From NCBI GenBank assembly GCA_030686995.1, contig CM060687.1, positions 172,837,090 to 172,901,089 on the forward strand: DNA of 64,000 bases, given 5' to 3'. Below, in pieces: positions 44,747-58,200 of this stretch. The notes beneath the pieces were generated by a model. That model saw only the letters and a program-made list of their open reading frames with translations, was not told the origin of the DNA and did no database searches. Origin of the DNA: Artemisia argyi (taxonomy: Eukaryota; Streptophyta; Magnoliopsida; Asterales; Asteraceae). Within the stretch, counting starts at the first letter, position 1. Every line of letters begins with the position of its first letter. The position numbers and the translations under genes were made by a program.

Positions 44747-47700
44747 ATGTCTCAACCACCTAATTACTACTTCCCTCATCAACAATACCATCAGCAACAA
44801 CCGTATCAACAACCTTCACAATCACACGTTCAACAACAACCATTTAATCCACTACATCATTACCTAATGATGCAACAACATCAAATCATTCCTCAACAAC
44901 AATCATATCAGATGTCACAACAGAACACTCAGTTTTCCTCAAAACAACCTCACTGGTTTGATAGAATGTGTGAAGTTATTACAACTCAACAATCCCGACA
45001 TGAGTCAGGATCACTTGAAACACCTCCAATGCTAACACCGGGAAACTATGTTCAATGGTCAAGTCGATTCTTACGATTTCTTGAACTAAAGAAACCTCAT
45101 GGGAAATTCTTGAAGCAAGTGATACTTGAAGGACCATTTGAGTGGCCAACAAGATTTGAAGCTGGTGATCCAACTGCTGATCCTCCACGTCCTCCTGGTG
45201 ATAGACCTCTTCCAGAAACTGCACTCACTGAAGAACAGAAATTACATCATGAAGCTGATGAGTATGCAATGGCTTATATACTTCAAGGAATACCTAATCC
45301 AATTTATCGAAGTGTCGATGCTCAGAAAACAGCCAAAGCTATGTGGGAACATGTTCATCTCCTTATGGAAGGCACTCAATTGAACAAAGATGGTATGGAA
45401 TCCAAACTCTACATGGAATACACAGACATCACAATTGAACCAGGAGAGTCACTTGAATCCTACTATCATCGTTTCACAAATGTGGTCAATGATCTGGAAC
45501 GTCACAAAATCACAGTACCAAGGATAGCAGTGAACTCCAAATTCGTCGGTAGTCTTGGTCCAGATTGGCATAAATATGTGACATTTGTACGTCAAACCAA
45601 AAATCTACATGACGCACCATATGGTTTGTGGTATGATTTTCTGAAACACCATGAACCTGAAGTAGAAAAAGATAGAGCTCTACGAGGAGGATACACACCA
45701 ACACCAACACCAAATTCTTTGGCTGTCGTAGCTCAATCTCCCTATGCTCCATCACCAATGTCAAATCATGCATATGTTCAAGAGCAGAACTACTTCAGTT
45801 ATCCACAATCTTCCACCTCGAACCAAATGGTCCCTTATGATTCATCTCCACAGAATGCTTCTACTCAACTTGTTCCATTAAACAACAATGATGCAGTGTA
45901 TTACTCAAATTTCAATGACGATGACGATGATGACTTTAATACGTTGAATTAGGGACTTGCTCTTATTGCTCGTGCTTTCAGCAAATTCTCCAACAAAACA
46001 AACAACCGTCAACGTTCATCTTCTAACACACGGAATCAAGCTGTTGTCAATGATGGAAGAGTGGAAATTCAGAATCGTAGCTATGGTCGATCCGGTTCAG
46101 GAAGCTCTTCAGGAAATTTTGGGAATGGTCAGAGGTTTAGCAACAATGGAGGGTTCATGAACAACTCAGGGTCTTCTCAGCAAAGGTCTGAACTAGTTGC
46201 AACAAGGAACTCCAACTCAGGGAATGCAGTGTGGTGCTACAATTGTAATGAACAAGGTCATATAGCAACAGCATGTCCCAAATCGAGAACTCGGGGTAGT
46301 AAGTTTCACAAGCAGGCATTACTCATGGCTCTTCAAGATGAAAAAGATGGACATTTCCCTGAACAAGATAACAACTTCATGGCAAATGTGAACAATGATG
46401 ATGACATGGAAGATCTAGAAGCCAATGCAGCTGTGATGCTTATGGCCAACATGCAAGAACTTAAGCTTAATGATTCAGGTCCAGTGTATGACACTGACGG
46501 CCTGTCTCAGGTACATGACCTCAATGCATGCTTTATACATGATATAGCATCACCTTCTGCTTCTGAATCAGATATGGCGCAAGTTGTTCCATCTGACTCA
46601 TTTTCATCTTCTCAAACAGATGAACAAATAAGCACAGTTGTCATATTTGATGATGACACAGTTGTTTCATTTGATGATCCTATTGAGAATGATAAACATG
46701 ATCATTTCGAACAACATGAACCATCATTTGATCCAGACCCTGACCTCATAATGTTATCTAAACAACTGAATGATCAACAAGTGCTAATCGCAAAATGCAA
46801 TGAGAAAAACAAAGTTTTAATAGAAACAAATGCGGCACTTGCAAGAGATATTGAGTGTTATAAAATACAACTTTCAAGTCAGCAAGAAAAGATTAAACAT
46901 ACAAAAAGTTTTGAAAAAGCTTTTCAAGAATCTTACAACAAAGAGCAAGATCTTCAGCACAAGATGCAAGATCTAATTCAGACAAACGGAAAGTTGATTT
47001 CTAAACTTGAAAGTGAAAAATGTGAACTGAAAATGCAAGTTGAACGTCTTCAAAGAGACCTTTCAAAAACGAAAACAGAATTGTCCAATTGCAAAAAGGA
47101 GTTTTGTGAACATAAAATACGAAAAAGGAAGTACATAAATGATTTACTCGGTGATATTGTTGATCTTGAAAAACAACTCAAAGAATTTCGTAATGTTGTT
47201 TACAAACACGGGAACTCTGTTACAACTATTCAGAAATTTACTTTAAAACCGAGACCCGATAAAGGATTTGCTCTTGGCGATTACAATTCAATGTTTCTTC
47301 ATACGGCTTTCAAAGAAATTCCTAAAATTTACAGTATGGACCATTTGCTTGATAATACGATTGTGCGTGTTGTTGTTTTTGATACTGAGGAAGAAGAAGA
47401 ACTTGAAGACGAGAGTCGATCAAAAATGAGTTATGTTCAATATTGGACACCATATGACTATTCAAAAGCTCCACCTCTTTCTAAATCTTTTGTTACTCAA
47501 AAGGAAATACCTGAGAGATCATGGTTTGTCGAAGAGTCATATGTTTCATCCTCTAATGCGGCCCCTGTCCAAACTGTAGCACAAATAAATGGTCCTTTAC
47601 CATCATCCGGTGAACTTACACCATTACCAAAAACTTGTCGTGTATTAAATTATTTCAAAACTTTTATGGAAGACATTGAAATTTTGGAGGAAACAATTGA

Positions 47701-49177
47701 ACGTAATTCTGAGATAAAAATTGAAACTTTTCAATCCGCTTACGAGCGAGAAAAAAGGGATATTTTTCAAAAACAAATGAAGCCAATTGTCAAACACCTC
47801 CGTCTCTGTGCTACACGTTGGGATCAGGAACTTCAAAAAGAGGTCAAAAATATGATAAACGTTTTCAACGCAACTGAAAATGACATTTTGGTTCAAAAGC
47901 AAAGAAATAGAGTTTTAAAAAATGATGCTGATCGACTCTTGGAACAAGTTCTCAATGCTGATATTTTGTCTATTATCATGAATGATCTCTATAAATCTGG
48001 TACTTCTATTCTTGTGGATGATCTTTGTGTTGATAATAACTTGTTAAACGTGGAATTAGAGACACTTAAACATGAGAATGACAATCTGAGGAAAAAGAAT
48101 GATGATGTGACAAAACAGTTTTCAAAAGAAATTTGTCAACTCAAACAAAGGCTTGAATGGTGTCAAGCTCAGAGTCTTAAAACAGAATTGAAACTTCAAA
48201 GTCAAAATATTTCAAACTCTTGTCAGCTTTGCAAAACCAATGAGTCTTTCAAAAGTCTTTGTCTCAAATACGAGAAAGAAATTGCGGATTTAAAAATTGA
48301 AAATGCTGAATGGCAACAAAACCGCGATGACATCAAATATTGCAATGGTTTACTTGAGTCTGAAATTCAGGATAAAAATCACATCATCATTGATTTAAAA
48401 GAGAAAGTGACGCTACTTCAAAAAGGAAAGATTGTTGACACCACGGTGATAGCACCAGGATTGTACCAATTAGACAAAACTGCTAAAGGAAATGTTGTTC
48501 AAAACACTAATGTTGATAACTCCACTTCTACAGGACTAGTCTCCACTAATAGCGTTAGCAGACCCAAGCGTAAAAGTAAAAGGAAGAATAGGCTCTGGCA
48601 ACGTAAAAGAGGATCACTTGAAGATCAACTTAGGAATTTGAATAAAACTCATGTTGCATCAGATTTAGATTCTAATCTAGCAAATTGTAATCAAAATCTA
48701 AATGTAACGAATGATGAACCTTTGAATGTTTTGAATATTAATGCATCTTGTGTGTTTTGTCGTAAAAGCATTTCATCTGGTGATCATACAAAATGTATAG
48801 CTAATTCTCTTATTAATCGTCATAAGAAACGTAGGACACGCATTCCTTCTAGGCCTACTACTGCCTCTAAGTCTAACTTAGGAAAGCTGCCTTCTACGGT
48901 TTCTAATGATGTTGAAGTTACCCCCATAGGTGCCGAGAACAAATCTTGGAATGTGCCAACTACTAGTGCATTTAACATTAAGAAAGCAAGAACTAGTTGG
49001 AATTGGCAACGTTGGTTACAACACAAACCAGACTTTAAATGGATTCCTAAATTGTTGAATACATGTGCTTCTAACCAACAGGAACCCGCACATTCTTTGG
49101 GTTCCACCCTTACTTCTGTTCCATCTGTGTCTTCTTCTGGCGATGCAGGTGGTACAAATTGTTCTCTGGATTGTTGA
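44747..49177 (+). pseudogene. Element C gag, large Sirevirus-type, one stop codon
   Basis: I choose the ATG at 44747 (MSQPPN), shared with B, rather than 44678. The architecture matches B: Gln/Pro-rich start, copia Gag domain, CCHC knuckle near 46235 (CYNCNEQGHIATAC), acidic part, long coiled coil, and a C-terminal CVFCRKSISSGDHTKC cluster. TAG at 45950-45952 replaces a CAG present in B, a single C-to-T change. The same frame is then open to TGA at 49175-49177. Gag of this lineage is unusually long (about 1470 codons). Confidence 0.88.
49059..49177 (+). other. Gag/pol overlap with probable +1 frameshift
   Basis: The pol frame opens at 49059 and lies +1 relative to gag. The gag stop TGA (49175-49177) overlaps the protease catalytic Asp codon GAT (49176-49178) in the string TGTTGAT. 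B has the same overlap, frame relation and heptamer at its gag end (28069). Pol therefore needs a +1 shift at or before the stop, or another route. TGTTGAT resembles stop-codon +1 sites such as those of antizyme and RF2 genes, by analogy only. Confidence 0.65.
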
Positions 49178-50071
49178 TAGCGGATGCACCCGACATATGA
49201 CAGGCAATCTCAAACTGTTACACAACTTTGTCTCAAAGTTTATTGGTACTGTCAGATTCGGGAATGATCATTACGCTTTAATCATGGGATATGGTGACTA
49301 TGTCAGTGGGAACATTGAAATAAGTCGTGTTTATTATGTGGAAGGCCTTGGACACAACCTTTTCTCAGTTGGTCAATTTTGTGATGGGGATCTAGAAGTT
49401 GCATTTCGTGAGAAAACTTGCTTCGTTCGTGACTTACAAGGAAACGATCTAATGTCTGGCTCACGTGGTTCTAATCTTTATACAATATCAATGTCAGATA
49501 TGATTGCTACATCTCCGATATGTATTCTCTCCAAAGCAGAATCGACTAAATCTTGGTTATGGCATAAATGTCTTTCACACTTGAATTTCAAAACAATGAC
49601 TGACCTTGCTCGTCACAAACTTGTTGATGGATTTCCAAGATTCCGCTTTACCAAAGATCACTTATGCCCAGCCTGTGAACAAGGAAAAAGTACTCGTGCT
49701 CATTTTCCTTCAAAACCTGAGCAAAGTACGAATCATGTTTTACAATTGCTTCATATGGATTTGTGTGGACCGATGCGTGTTCAAAGTATCAACGGTAAAC
49801 GCTACATTCTTGTAATTGTGGATGATTACTCCAGATGGACTTGGGTTTATTTTCTACGAAGTAAAGATCAGGCTCCTTCAATGATCATCACCTTTCTCAC
49901 TAAAATTCAAGTTCAGTTACGTAACACGGTACGGATAGTCAGAACTGACAACGGAACTGAATTTAAGAATCAGACACTTAGGTCATACTTTGAGAAAGTG
50001 GGAATTGAACATCAAACATCTATTCCTAGAAGCCCATAACAGAATGGAGTTGTTGAAAGACGCAACAGGAC
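49059..50071 (+). pseudogene. Element C pol, part 1: protease, pre-integrase, integrase
   Basis: It contains protease (VDSGCTRHMTGN, from about 49167), the pre-integrase HHCC region (WLWHKCLSHLN ... CPACEQGKS) and the integrase core ([15 protein letters not shown]). A TAA at 50037-50039 replaces the Glu codon just after IPRSP; the catalytic Glu in GVVER follows and is intact. D splits the frame at 50072, after the target AGGAC. Confidence 0.9.
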
Positions 50072-53000
50072 TGTCACACCCCCAAAATCGGATCCAGCGG
50101 AAGCATACATGTAGCTGGGGTGTAACTCAATTGGTATCACAACACTAGTTCAAAAATGGTTTGCACTTGAATCATTTAAAATAAAATTGTTTAACCAAAA
50201 GTATGAATTTACATCGTTAAAAGTAATGCGGAAGTAGGCCCTTAAAGTAGTTTAAAACGGTCCCCAAATGATTAAATCAGAGTCTTCTATGACCATGCCA
50301 TGCCCTGCCAAAACCTCCAGTAGTGTGCCATAGCTTAAAACCTGAAAATACATGCTAAAGTGTCAACACAATGGTTGGTGAGTTCATAGAGTCTTGTGAA
50401 AAAGAATGTAATGCATTGAAATGAAGATTTTCCAGCAAAGGCATCGTAAATCCACTCAGTTCCAAGTCCCGCCATAAGAGACTTGTAACCTGTGTGTTTA
50501 CAACCCACTGCCAAATGTAATATGTTTGTAATAAATTAGTCATAAGATTGTTGCAAAGACATAGTAATTCTGTAGTAATAGTGGTGGAAAAGTATCGTAA
50601 TTCCATAAGTAATTTTTGTATGCACAATAGCCACAAGTATAAAGTGAACCGACATAAATGTCAAAAATGCTACATTGTCCCTTAAGCTCATGACCCCGAA
50701 GCTAGACTTTGTAATGCCCCAACAGAGTGTTTACCAGACACTCACTTGATAAGACATGAAATGCATTCGTCCCGTTGGAGCAACCCAAACACGAATGGAG
50801 GCGTCACCCTCAATAGATCTATTCACTCACTCTCGCTTAGTACTTGAAATTAACGGTCCATGATATTGAAAAGGGGACTTGTTATGAAGTGGTAGTAAGG
50901 CAACTTAAGCAATGTATGGAATTTGTAATACTTGGGCATGTACAAAAATAGTTGCTGCAATGTATTCTCCCCCATGGGATTTGAAATCGTATAAAAGTAT
51001 AACACGAGTATTTAAGCATGTATCTCCCCCAAAGAGTTTGTAAAGTAATTAAACCAGTAAAAGTGGGGCTATGACTCACCTTAACTGATGAAACTGTGAT
51101 GAAATGAAATGAACACCAATGAACAATTAGCTGCCGCAACCCAATATGATGGTACCATGAACATGTAATGAGCTGAAAAACAAGGCGCGCACACTAGCCG
51201 CAACCTAATATGAATGATGAACGATCTACTTTAGATCATGAAATGATGTTATGAATGTCCATGCACATGTTTCTATACCACTCTACTCTTTGGAAAAACA
51301 TTTGTGTTATCAAAAATATATAATCCAAGTATCTGGAAAAATATTGCTATTAGAAAATAAAATAAGCTGGTTGCAATATATATACTTATATATATCGTAT
51401 GCTTCCATGTTAGTGTTGAAATACTCGGGTTGTAATCCTTGAAATATCGCCTTGAAATGATGAAAATATACTTGTAATAACTAATACTTCATTAGTTATA
51501 AAGCTTGGTACTTAATATTATTTCTAGCTTATAAAAGTACTTCGTAGTTTTAGTGTCCATTTTTATTAAAAGCTGTCAAATAAAAATGGTTTTAGCCGAT
51601 ATTCAAACGTGAATATCTTTGTCGTTACTTGTCCGTTTTACTTGTTCTTTATGTCCACGGTTACGTCTTAGTATATAGTAATATATTTTGGAAAGCTCGG
51701 CTCCTCCGGGTTACGTCTAAAGTCTCTTTTTGTCCAATGAAAAACGTCAAACAGCAACCATTTTCAGAAAAAAAATACTTTTCGTCTACAATCTTGCAAA
51801 AATCATAACTCCTTCGTTATAAACTCTTTTTAATCCGTTCTTTCGCCTACGGATTCGTTTTTGAAAGTATTTTCTAAAAATTTTGCCAAAGTTCCGTCGG
51901 TGTTTACTGATTTTCCAGATTTTTACAAAACGGGACAGCATGTCTAAAATAGGTTCCAAATCAAGTTTCCAAGGTTAAAAACTAATTTCTACCATCACCA
52001 AACCTCTTGTAATCACCACATGGCTAATCTAATCTTACCATACACCTTCTTAGGGTGCCATGGACTCCTAACCAAGTTATTAGAACAAGGGGATTCATAA
52101 CTAAAAAGTTAGGGTTTGTATGTTTCTTTTTAGCCAAAATAAAGTGTGGTATAGTTACTTGTACATGGTTTTTAGCATGATACTTATGTAATACATGTAA
52201 AAATAGGATGATCCATGAAAAAATAAAGATGAAAACTTACTTGATAAAATGAGATGATTATAGGATGATTATGCTTGATGTTCTTGTGTTTTTGTTGCTT
52301 GATTCTTGATTAGGCATGTAAAATGAACAAGTTTTGTGTTTTAATTTATGGAAAATGATCACTTGATCATGGAGATCAATTTGGGTCGTGCATAGTGTGA
52401 AAGAGATGAAGAGAATGAGTTTTTGATCCAAAATTTTAATAAGTAAATGTGTTAAGGTGTTTAAGGTTAGATATTTTCAAAGGATGGCATACTTGTAAAT
52501 ATTTGAACAATTAGAAGTAACATGGGATGAGGGGGGGGCGGCACTTGGTTAGATTTGGATGAGAATGTGGAAAATTTGAGTATTATCTAGTTCACGGAGT
52601 CGGTTTTGGTTCCGTTAATCGCAAACCGTAAATAGTTAATTCGCGAAACGTAATTCCGGGTATCGTAAAAATATGAAATATGAAATAATGACTAAACTTA
52701 TCAAAATAAAGTTATAAAAATATTAAAATTATGTTGGGTACAAATATTGAGTGATCGGGTGATTATTATTTAGTTTTCACGAAAACCGTCGTTATATTCA
52801 TACGCGTACGTTATAATTAAAATAAATTTCCAAAATACTGGGTAACTGAATGTTATAACTTTTATGATGTTAAAATGGATATAAAAATATGTCGGGACCA
52901 TCGTGGGAATATTTAGATATATTCGTCGTGTATAAACCGGGTGTTAACGTTTACTATAATTACGTATACGTAAAAACGTTAAATGTATCAAATATAATAA

Positions 53001-53378
53001 TTTGAAAATCCTGAGAGTGGTATAACATGTAAATGCTGTTATGATGATATGCAGACTATCTCCAGTCCGTATGCAGTGTTCTTAACACTAATGAAATGAA
53101 TTCGCACCTAAACCAATCCGGTTACGCGAATTTGAATACCCGTAAACTAAATTTACGATGAAATGAGTAATGCAAGTGAATAGTGAAAACTTTTCCGGAA
53201 ATGAATAGTGTTCGGTGAATAGTAAATTTCCCAAAAGTTTCTCAGAATATCAAACTGACCTCGAAAACGATGAATAGTAAAATGATGAATAGTGTTTTGA
53301 TGAATAGTGTTTGATGAATAGTGTTTTTCCAAAGTTCGGGAAATGACCTGAAATGACTTGAAATGGTGAGTTGTGACA
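50072..53378 (-). repeat. D 3' LTR (3307 bp)
   Basis: It has TGTCAC...GTGACA ends. No gene is supported within; its short ORFs recur unchanged in the other LTR. A cluster of ATGAATAGTG-type repeats lies at about 53170-53330. Confidence 0.93.
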
Positions 53379-53480
53379 GTCTTCCCCTCTAAAAGGAACT
53401 TCGTCCCGAAGTTCAGTTTATGTTGGTCTTTGAAAACATATTGGTGAAAAGGTGATGATATTCTAGAATTCCAGCGAACT

Positions 53481-53963
53481 CTAACGATAGGAATTCGACT
53501 CTGCTTCTACTGTTTGACCACACGGTCCATGATTTCTACTTGTTCTCCTGCAAGGTTTATATTTGACTTTGGGTTGGATTCCTTTCCAAATGGGATTATG
53601 AGTGACTAATCTGAAAAGATGATAGTACATGGTTGTGTAATCCTGTTGTTCTCTAACAAGGCTCAAGTCTGACAGCCACTAGGCCTACTCTGTTTGAAAT
53701 ATTACATGGTCCAGTGTATATCTCGAGTTTAACTTTCCAAGTTTTCTGAATAGTATCATGCCTTTCCTAGGCAGAACTTTCAACATAACTCTACCACAAA
53801 CTTGAAATCCTAAGGGTTTACACCTTATCGAACTTGTAACTGATTCTTGATTTTGTAGGAAGTTCCTGGTTATTTCATGAATACTTACTGGACTAATGAG
53901 CTGGGCTTTTCTAAATTTCAAGCCGTCATTGGAGGTTGGCACTTCGACCATAGAGTGCCTCAT
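53481..53963 (-). pseudogene. Remnant of Tekay-type pol 3' end (integrase C-terminus) in D
   Basis: In one minus-strand frame (53963-53685) the residues RKPLGF-like (CKPLGFQVCGRVMLKVLPRK) then GKLNSRYT match the integrase GPY-type tail of Tekay/Del elements. Upstream residues resemble the helix before it. A second frame (53666-53481) has a weak EIMDR-like trace. Everything upstream in pol is missing, so the element is a deletion derivative. Confidence 0.6.
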
Positions 53964-55238
53964 AAAAGTATTTCTTACAACATATATGTCTTGTATAACT
54001 GTAGTTTGGAGAAAAATACATTTGAAAGTGAAAGTATTAAGAGGATAAAATAGTCAAGTATGTATGTCTGCACAAAGGCATAGGTGTCTAACATGTTTGG
54101 ATAAAGTCTATTGGTGAGGACATGTTCAATCTATAGTCTCTGTTAAGAGGTTGGATTTATCTCTATGGTGTTGCTTAGTGAGCACTCGTTATTGAAAATA
54201 ATCCTGTAATTCAGTCAAGCCAATACTTTCTAGATGGTGGAATTTTGGTGACCAGGCCAATGATAGGGGTTCGAATTGTTTTGTGATATCCTGAGATTTA
54301 TGTTGAGTTTTGAACGGTCTTAATGTACCGAGAGATTCTCCTTATAGATGGTATGGAAAGTCTTTCCTAGGGAGGTCATTGATAATATCCACTTATCAAT
54401 ATAGGGAGTAGTGTGCGATGAGTGGCATAGGAATCCATAAAGTGTCAGCTAATTCTATATATATATAGGGATGGGGAAAGGTAATGATAGTGATGGTGAG
54501 AAGGGAAGAGACTGTGACAACTGCGACAAAATGATATTGTAATAAAAGAAAATACCGTGATGTAAGTGTATCATGCATAGACGTGAATGTTCATGAAATG
54601 AAATGATCAATTGACATGCTTCCAAGCGGCGGTTCACGAGGTGATGAAAAGTATGAATGTTCTGACAACGAGGGTATACTCACACATGCATGAAACATTT
54701 GGAAAATGAGTAAAGGATTCAATCCAGACAGAATTTTATTATAACCATTCTCAGTGTTGCAAAATTCATTTCTGAGTCAGACATAGGTGGTCAGCCTATA
54801 TCTCACTATCCCGGGTTGAATATAGATGACCAGTCTATATTCCACCGAGGTTCCATGAATTTTGAAATACTCAGCTCAGTCATACTAAGACTATGTCCTT
54901 CACAAATACCAAGACGTTCCGAAAGACAAAAGCAAATGACCAAACTCGAGGTCAAATGATGAAACTATGCAAGGAAAAACATAATGCGGTGACATATATG
55001 ATACATGAGCATGCTTATATGAAAGACAATTATAGTAATCAACTATAATAAATGAATATAATATATATCAGATAATGAGACATAAATCTCATCACCTATG
55101 TCAGCAACTAACCACAAATGAGGCTTCAGCTTGGCAGGCAGGCATGTGACGGTCATAGGGTTAAGTTTTCGTAAAAGTAGCTATAGTCTAGGTTTTAAAA
55201 ACACTTAGTTCGCTATAGCCAAAGCTCTGATGCCAATC
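53964..55238 (-). other. D internal noncoding region and PBS
   Basis: About 1.3 kb without convincing ORFs. The PBS (55224-55236, minus strand TTGGCATCAGAGC) lies beside the 5' LTR and is one base off the common TTGGTATCAGAGC site. Otherwise I see nothing recognisable. Confidence 0.6.
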
Positions 55239-58200
55239 TGTCACACCCCCAAAATCGGATCCAGCGGAAGCATACATGTAGCTGGGGTGTAACTCAATTG
55301 GTATCACAACACTAGTTCAAAAATGGTTTGCACTTGAATCATTTAAAATAAAATTGTTTAACCAAAAGTATGAATTTACATCGTTAAAAGTAATGCGGAA
55401 GTAGGCCCTTAAAGTAGTTTAAAACGGTCCCCAAATGATTAAATCAGAGTCTTCTATGACCATGCCATGCCCTGCCAAAACCTCCAGTAGTGTGCCATAG
55501 CTTAAAACCTGAAAATACATGCTAAAGTGTCAACACAATGGTTGGTGAGTTCATAGAGTCTTGTGAAAAAGAATGTAATGCATTGAAATGAAGATTTTCC
55601 AGCAAAGGCATCGTAAATCCACTCAGTTCCAAGTCCCGCCATAAGAGACTTGTAACCTGTGTGTTTACAACCCACTGCCAAATGTAATATGTTTGTAATA
55701 AATTAGTCATAAGATTGTTGCAAAGACATAGTAATTCTGTAGTAATAGTGGTGGAAAAGTATCGTAATTCCATAAGTAATTTTTGTATGCACAATAGCCA
55801 CAAGTATAAAGTGAACCGACATAAATGTCAAAAATGCTACATTGTCCCTTAAGCTCATGACCCCGAAGCTAGACTTTGTAATGCCCCAACAGAGTGTTTA
55901 CCAGACACTCACTTGATAAGACATGAAATGCATTCGTCCCGTTGGAGCAACCCAAACACGAATGGAGGCGTCACCCTCAATAGATCTATTCACTCACTCT
56001 CGCTTAGTACTTGAAATTAACGGTCCATGATATTGAAAAGGGGACTTGTTATGAAGTGGTAGTAAGGCAACTTAAGCAATGTATGGAATTTGTAATACTT
56101 GGGCATGTACAAAAATAGTTGCTGCAATGTATTCTCCCCCATGGGATTTGAAATCGTATAAAAGTATAACACGAGTATTTAAGCATGTATCTCCCCCAAA
56201 GAGTTTGTAAAGTAATTAAACCAGTAAAAGTGGGGCTATGACTCACCTTAACTGATGAAACTGTGATGAAATGAAATGAACACCAATGAACAATTAGCTG
56301 CCGCAACCCAATATGATGGTACCATGAACATGTAATGAGCTGAAAAACAAGGCGCGCACACTAGCCGCAACCTAATATGAATGATGAACGATCTACTTTA
56401 GATCATGAAATGATGTTATGAATGTCCATGCACATGTTTCTATACCACTCTACTCTTTGGAAAAACATTTGTGTTATCAAAAATATATAATCCAAGTATC
56501 TGGAAAAATATTGCTATTAGAAAATAAAATAAGCTGGTTGCAATATATATACTTATATATATCGTATGCTTCCATGTTAGTGTTGAAATACTCGGGTTGT
56601 AATCCTTGAAATATCGCCTTGAAATGATGAAAATATACTTGTAATAACTAATACTTCATTAGTTATAAAGCTTGGTACTTAATATTATTTCTAGCTTATA
56701 AAAGTACTTCGTAGTTTTAGTGTCCATTTTTATTAAAAGCTGTCAAATAAAAATGGTTTTAGCCGATATTCAAACGTGAATATCTTTGTCGTTACTTGTC
56801 CGTTTTACTTGTTCTTTATGTCCACGGTTACGTCTTAGTATATAGTAATATATTTTGGAAAGCTCGGCTCCTCCGGGTTACGTCTAAAGTCTCTTTTTGT
56901 CCAATGAAAAACGTCAAACAGCAACCATTTTCAGAAAAAAAATACTTTTCGTCTACAATCTTGCAAAAATCATAACTCCTTCGTTATAAACTCTTTTTAA
57001 TCCGTTCTTTCGCCTACGGATTCGTTTTTGAAAGTATTTTCTAAAAATTTTGCCAAAGTTCCGTCGGTGTTTACTGATTTTCCAGATTTTTACAAAACGG
57101 GACAGCATGTCTAAAATAGGTTCCAAATCAAGTTTCCAAGGTTAAAAACTAATTTCTACCATCACCAAACCTCTTGTAATCACCACATGGCTAATCTAAT
57201 CTTACCATACACCTTCTTAGGGTGCCATGGACTCCTAACCAAGTTATTAGAACAAGGGGATTCATAACTAAAAAGTTAGGGTTTGTATGTTTCTTTTTAG
57301 CCAAAATAAAGTGTGGTATAGTTACTTGTACATGGTTTTTAGCATGATACTTATGTAATACATGTAAAAATAGGATGATCCATGAAAAAATAAAGATGAA
57401 AACTTACTTGATAAAATGAGATGATTATAGGATGATTATGCTTGATGTTCTTGTGTTTTTGTTGCTTGATTCTTGATTAGGCATGTAAAATGAACAAGTT
57501 TTGTGTTTTAATTTATGGAAAATGATCACTTGATCATGGAGATCAATTTGGGTCGTGCATAGTGTGAAAGAGATGAAGAGAATGAGTTTTTGATCCAAAA
57601 TTTTAATAAGTAAATGTGTTAAGGTGTTTAAGGTTAGATATTTTCAAAGGATGGCATACTTGTAAATATTTGAACAATTAGAAGTAACATGGGATGAGGG
57701 GGGGGCGGCACTTGGTTAGATTTGGATGAGAATGTGGAAAATTTGAGTATTATCTAGTTCACGGAGTCGGTTTTGGTTCCGTTAATCGCAAACCGTAAAT
57801 AGTTAATTCGCGAAACGTAATTCCGGGTATCGTAAAAATATGAAATATGAAATAATGACTAAACTTATCAAAATAAAGTTATAAAAATATTAAAATTATG
57901 TTGGGTACAAATATTGAGTGATCGGGTGATTATTATTTAGTTTTCACGAAAACCGTCGTTATATTCATACGCGTACGTTATAATTAAAATAAATTTCCAA
58001 AATACTGGGTAACTGAATGTTATAACTTTTATGATGTTAAAATGGATATAAAAATATGTCGGGACCATCGTGGGAATATTTAGATATATTCGTCGTGTAT
58101 AAACCGGGTGTTAACGTTTACTATAATTACGTATACGTAAAAACGTTAAATGTATCAAATATAATAATTTGAAAATCCTGAGAGTGGTATAACATGTAAA

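Noticed and set aside
49175..49177. Simple UGA readthrough joining gag to pol
   Set aside because: Readthrough would stay in the gag frame, whereas the protease frame is +1, so readthrough alone cannot make Gag-Pol.
50355..51442. Three ORFs of 63-93 codons, repeated at 55522-56609
   Set aside because: They lie within the D LTRs and are identical only because the LTRs are. No domain or codon signal is seen.
53379..53415. Possible PBS immediately right of the 50072-53378 LTR, which would place D on the + strand
   Set aside because: The sequence there is a pyrimidine tract, that is a PPT on the minus strand. The tRNA-iMet-like PBS is next to the other LTR on the minus strand.
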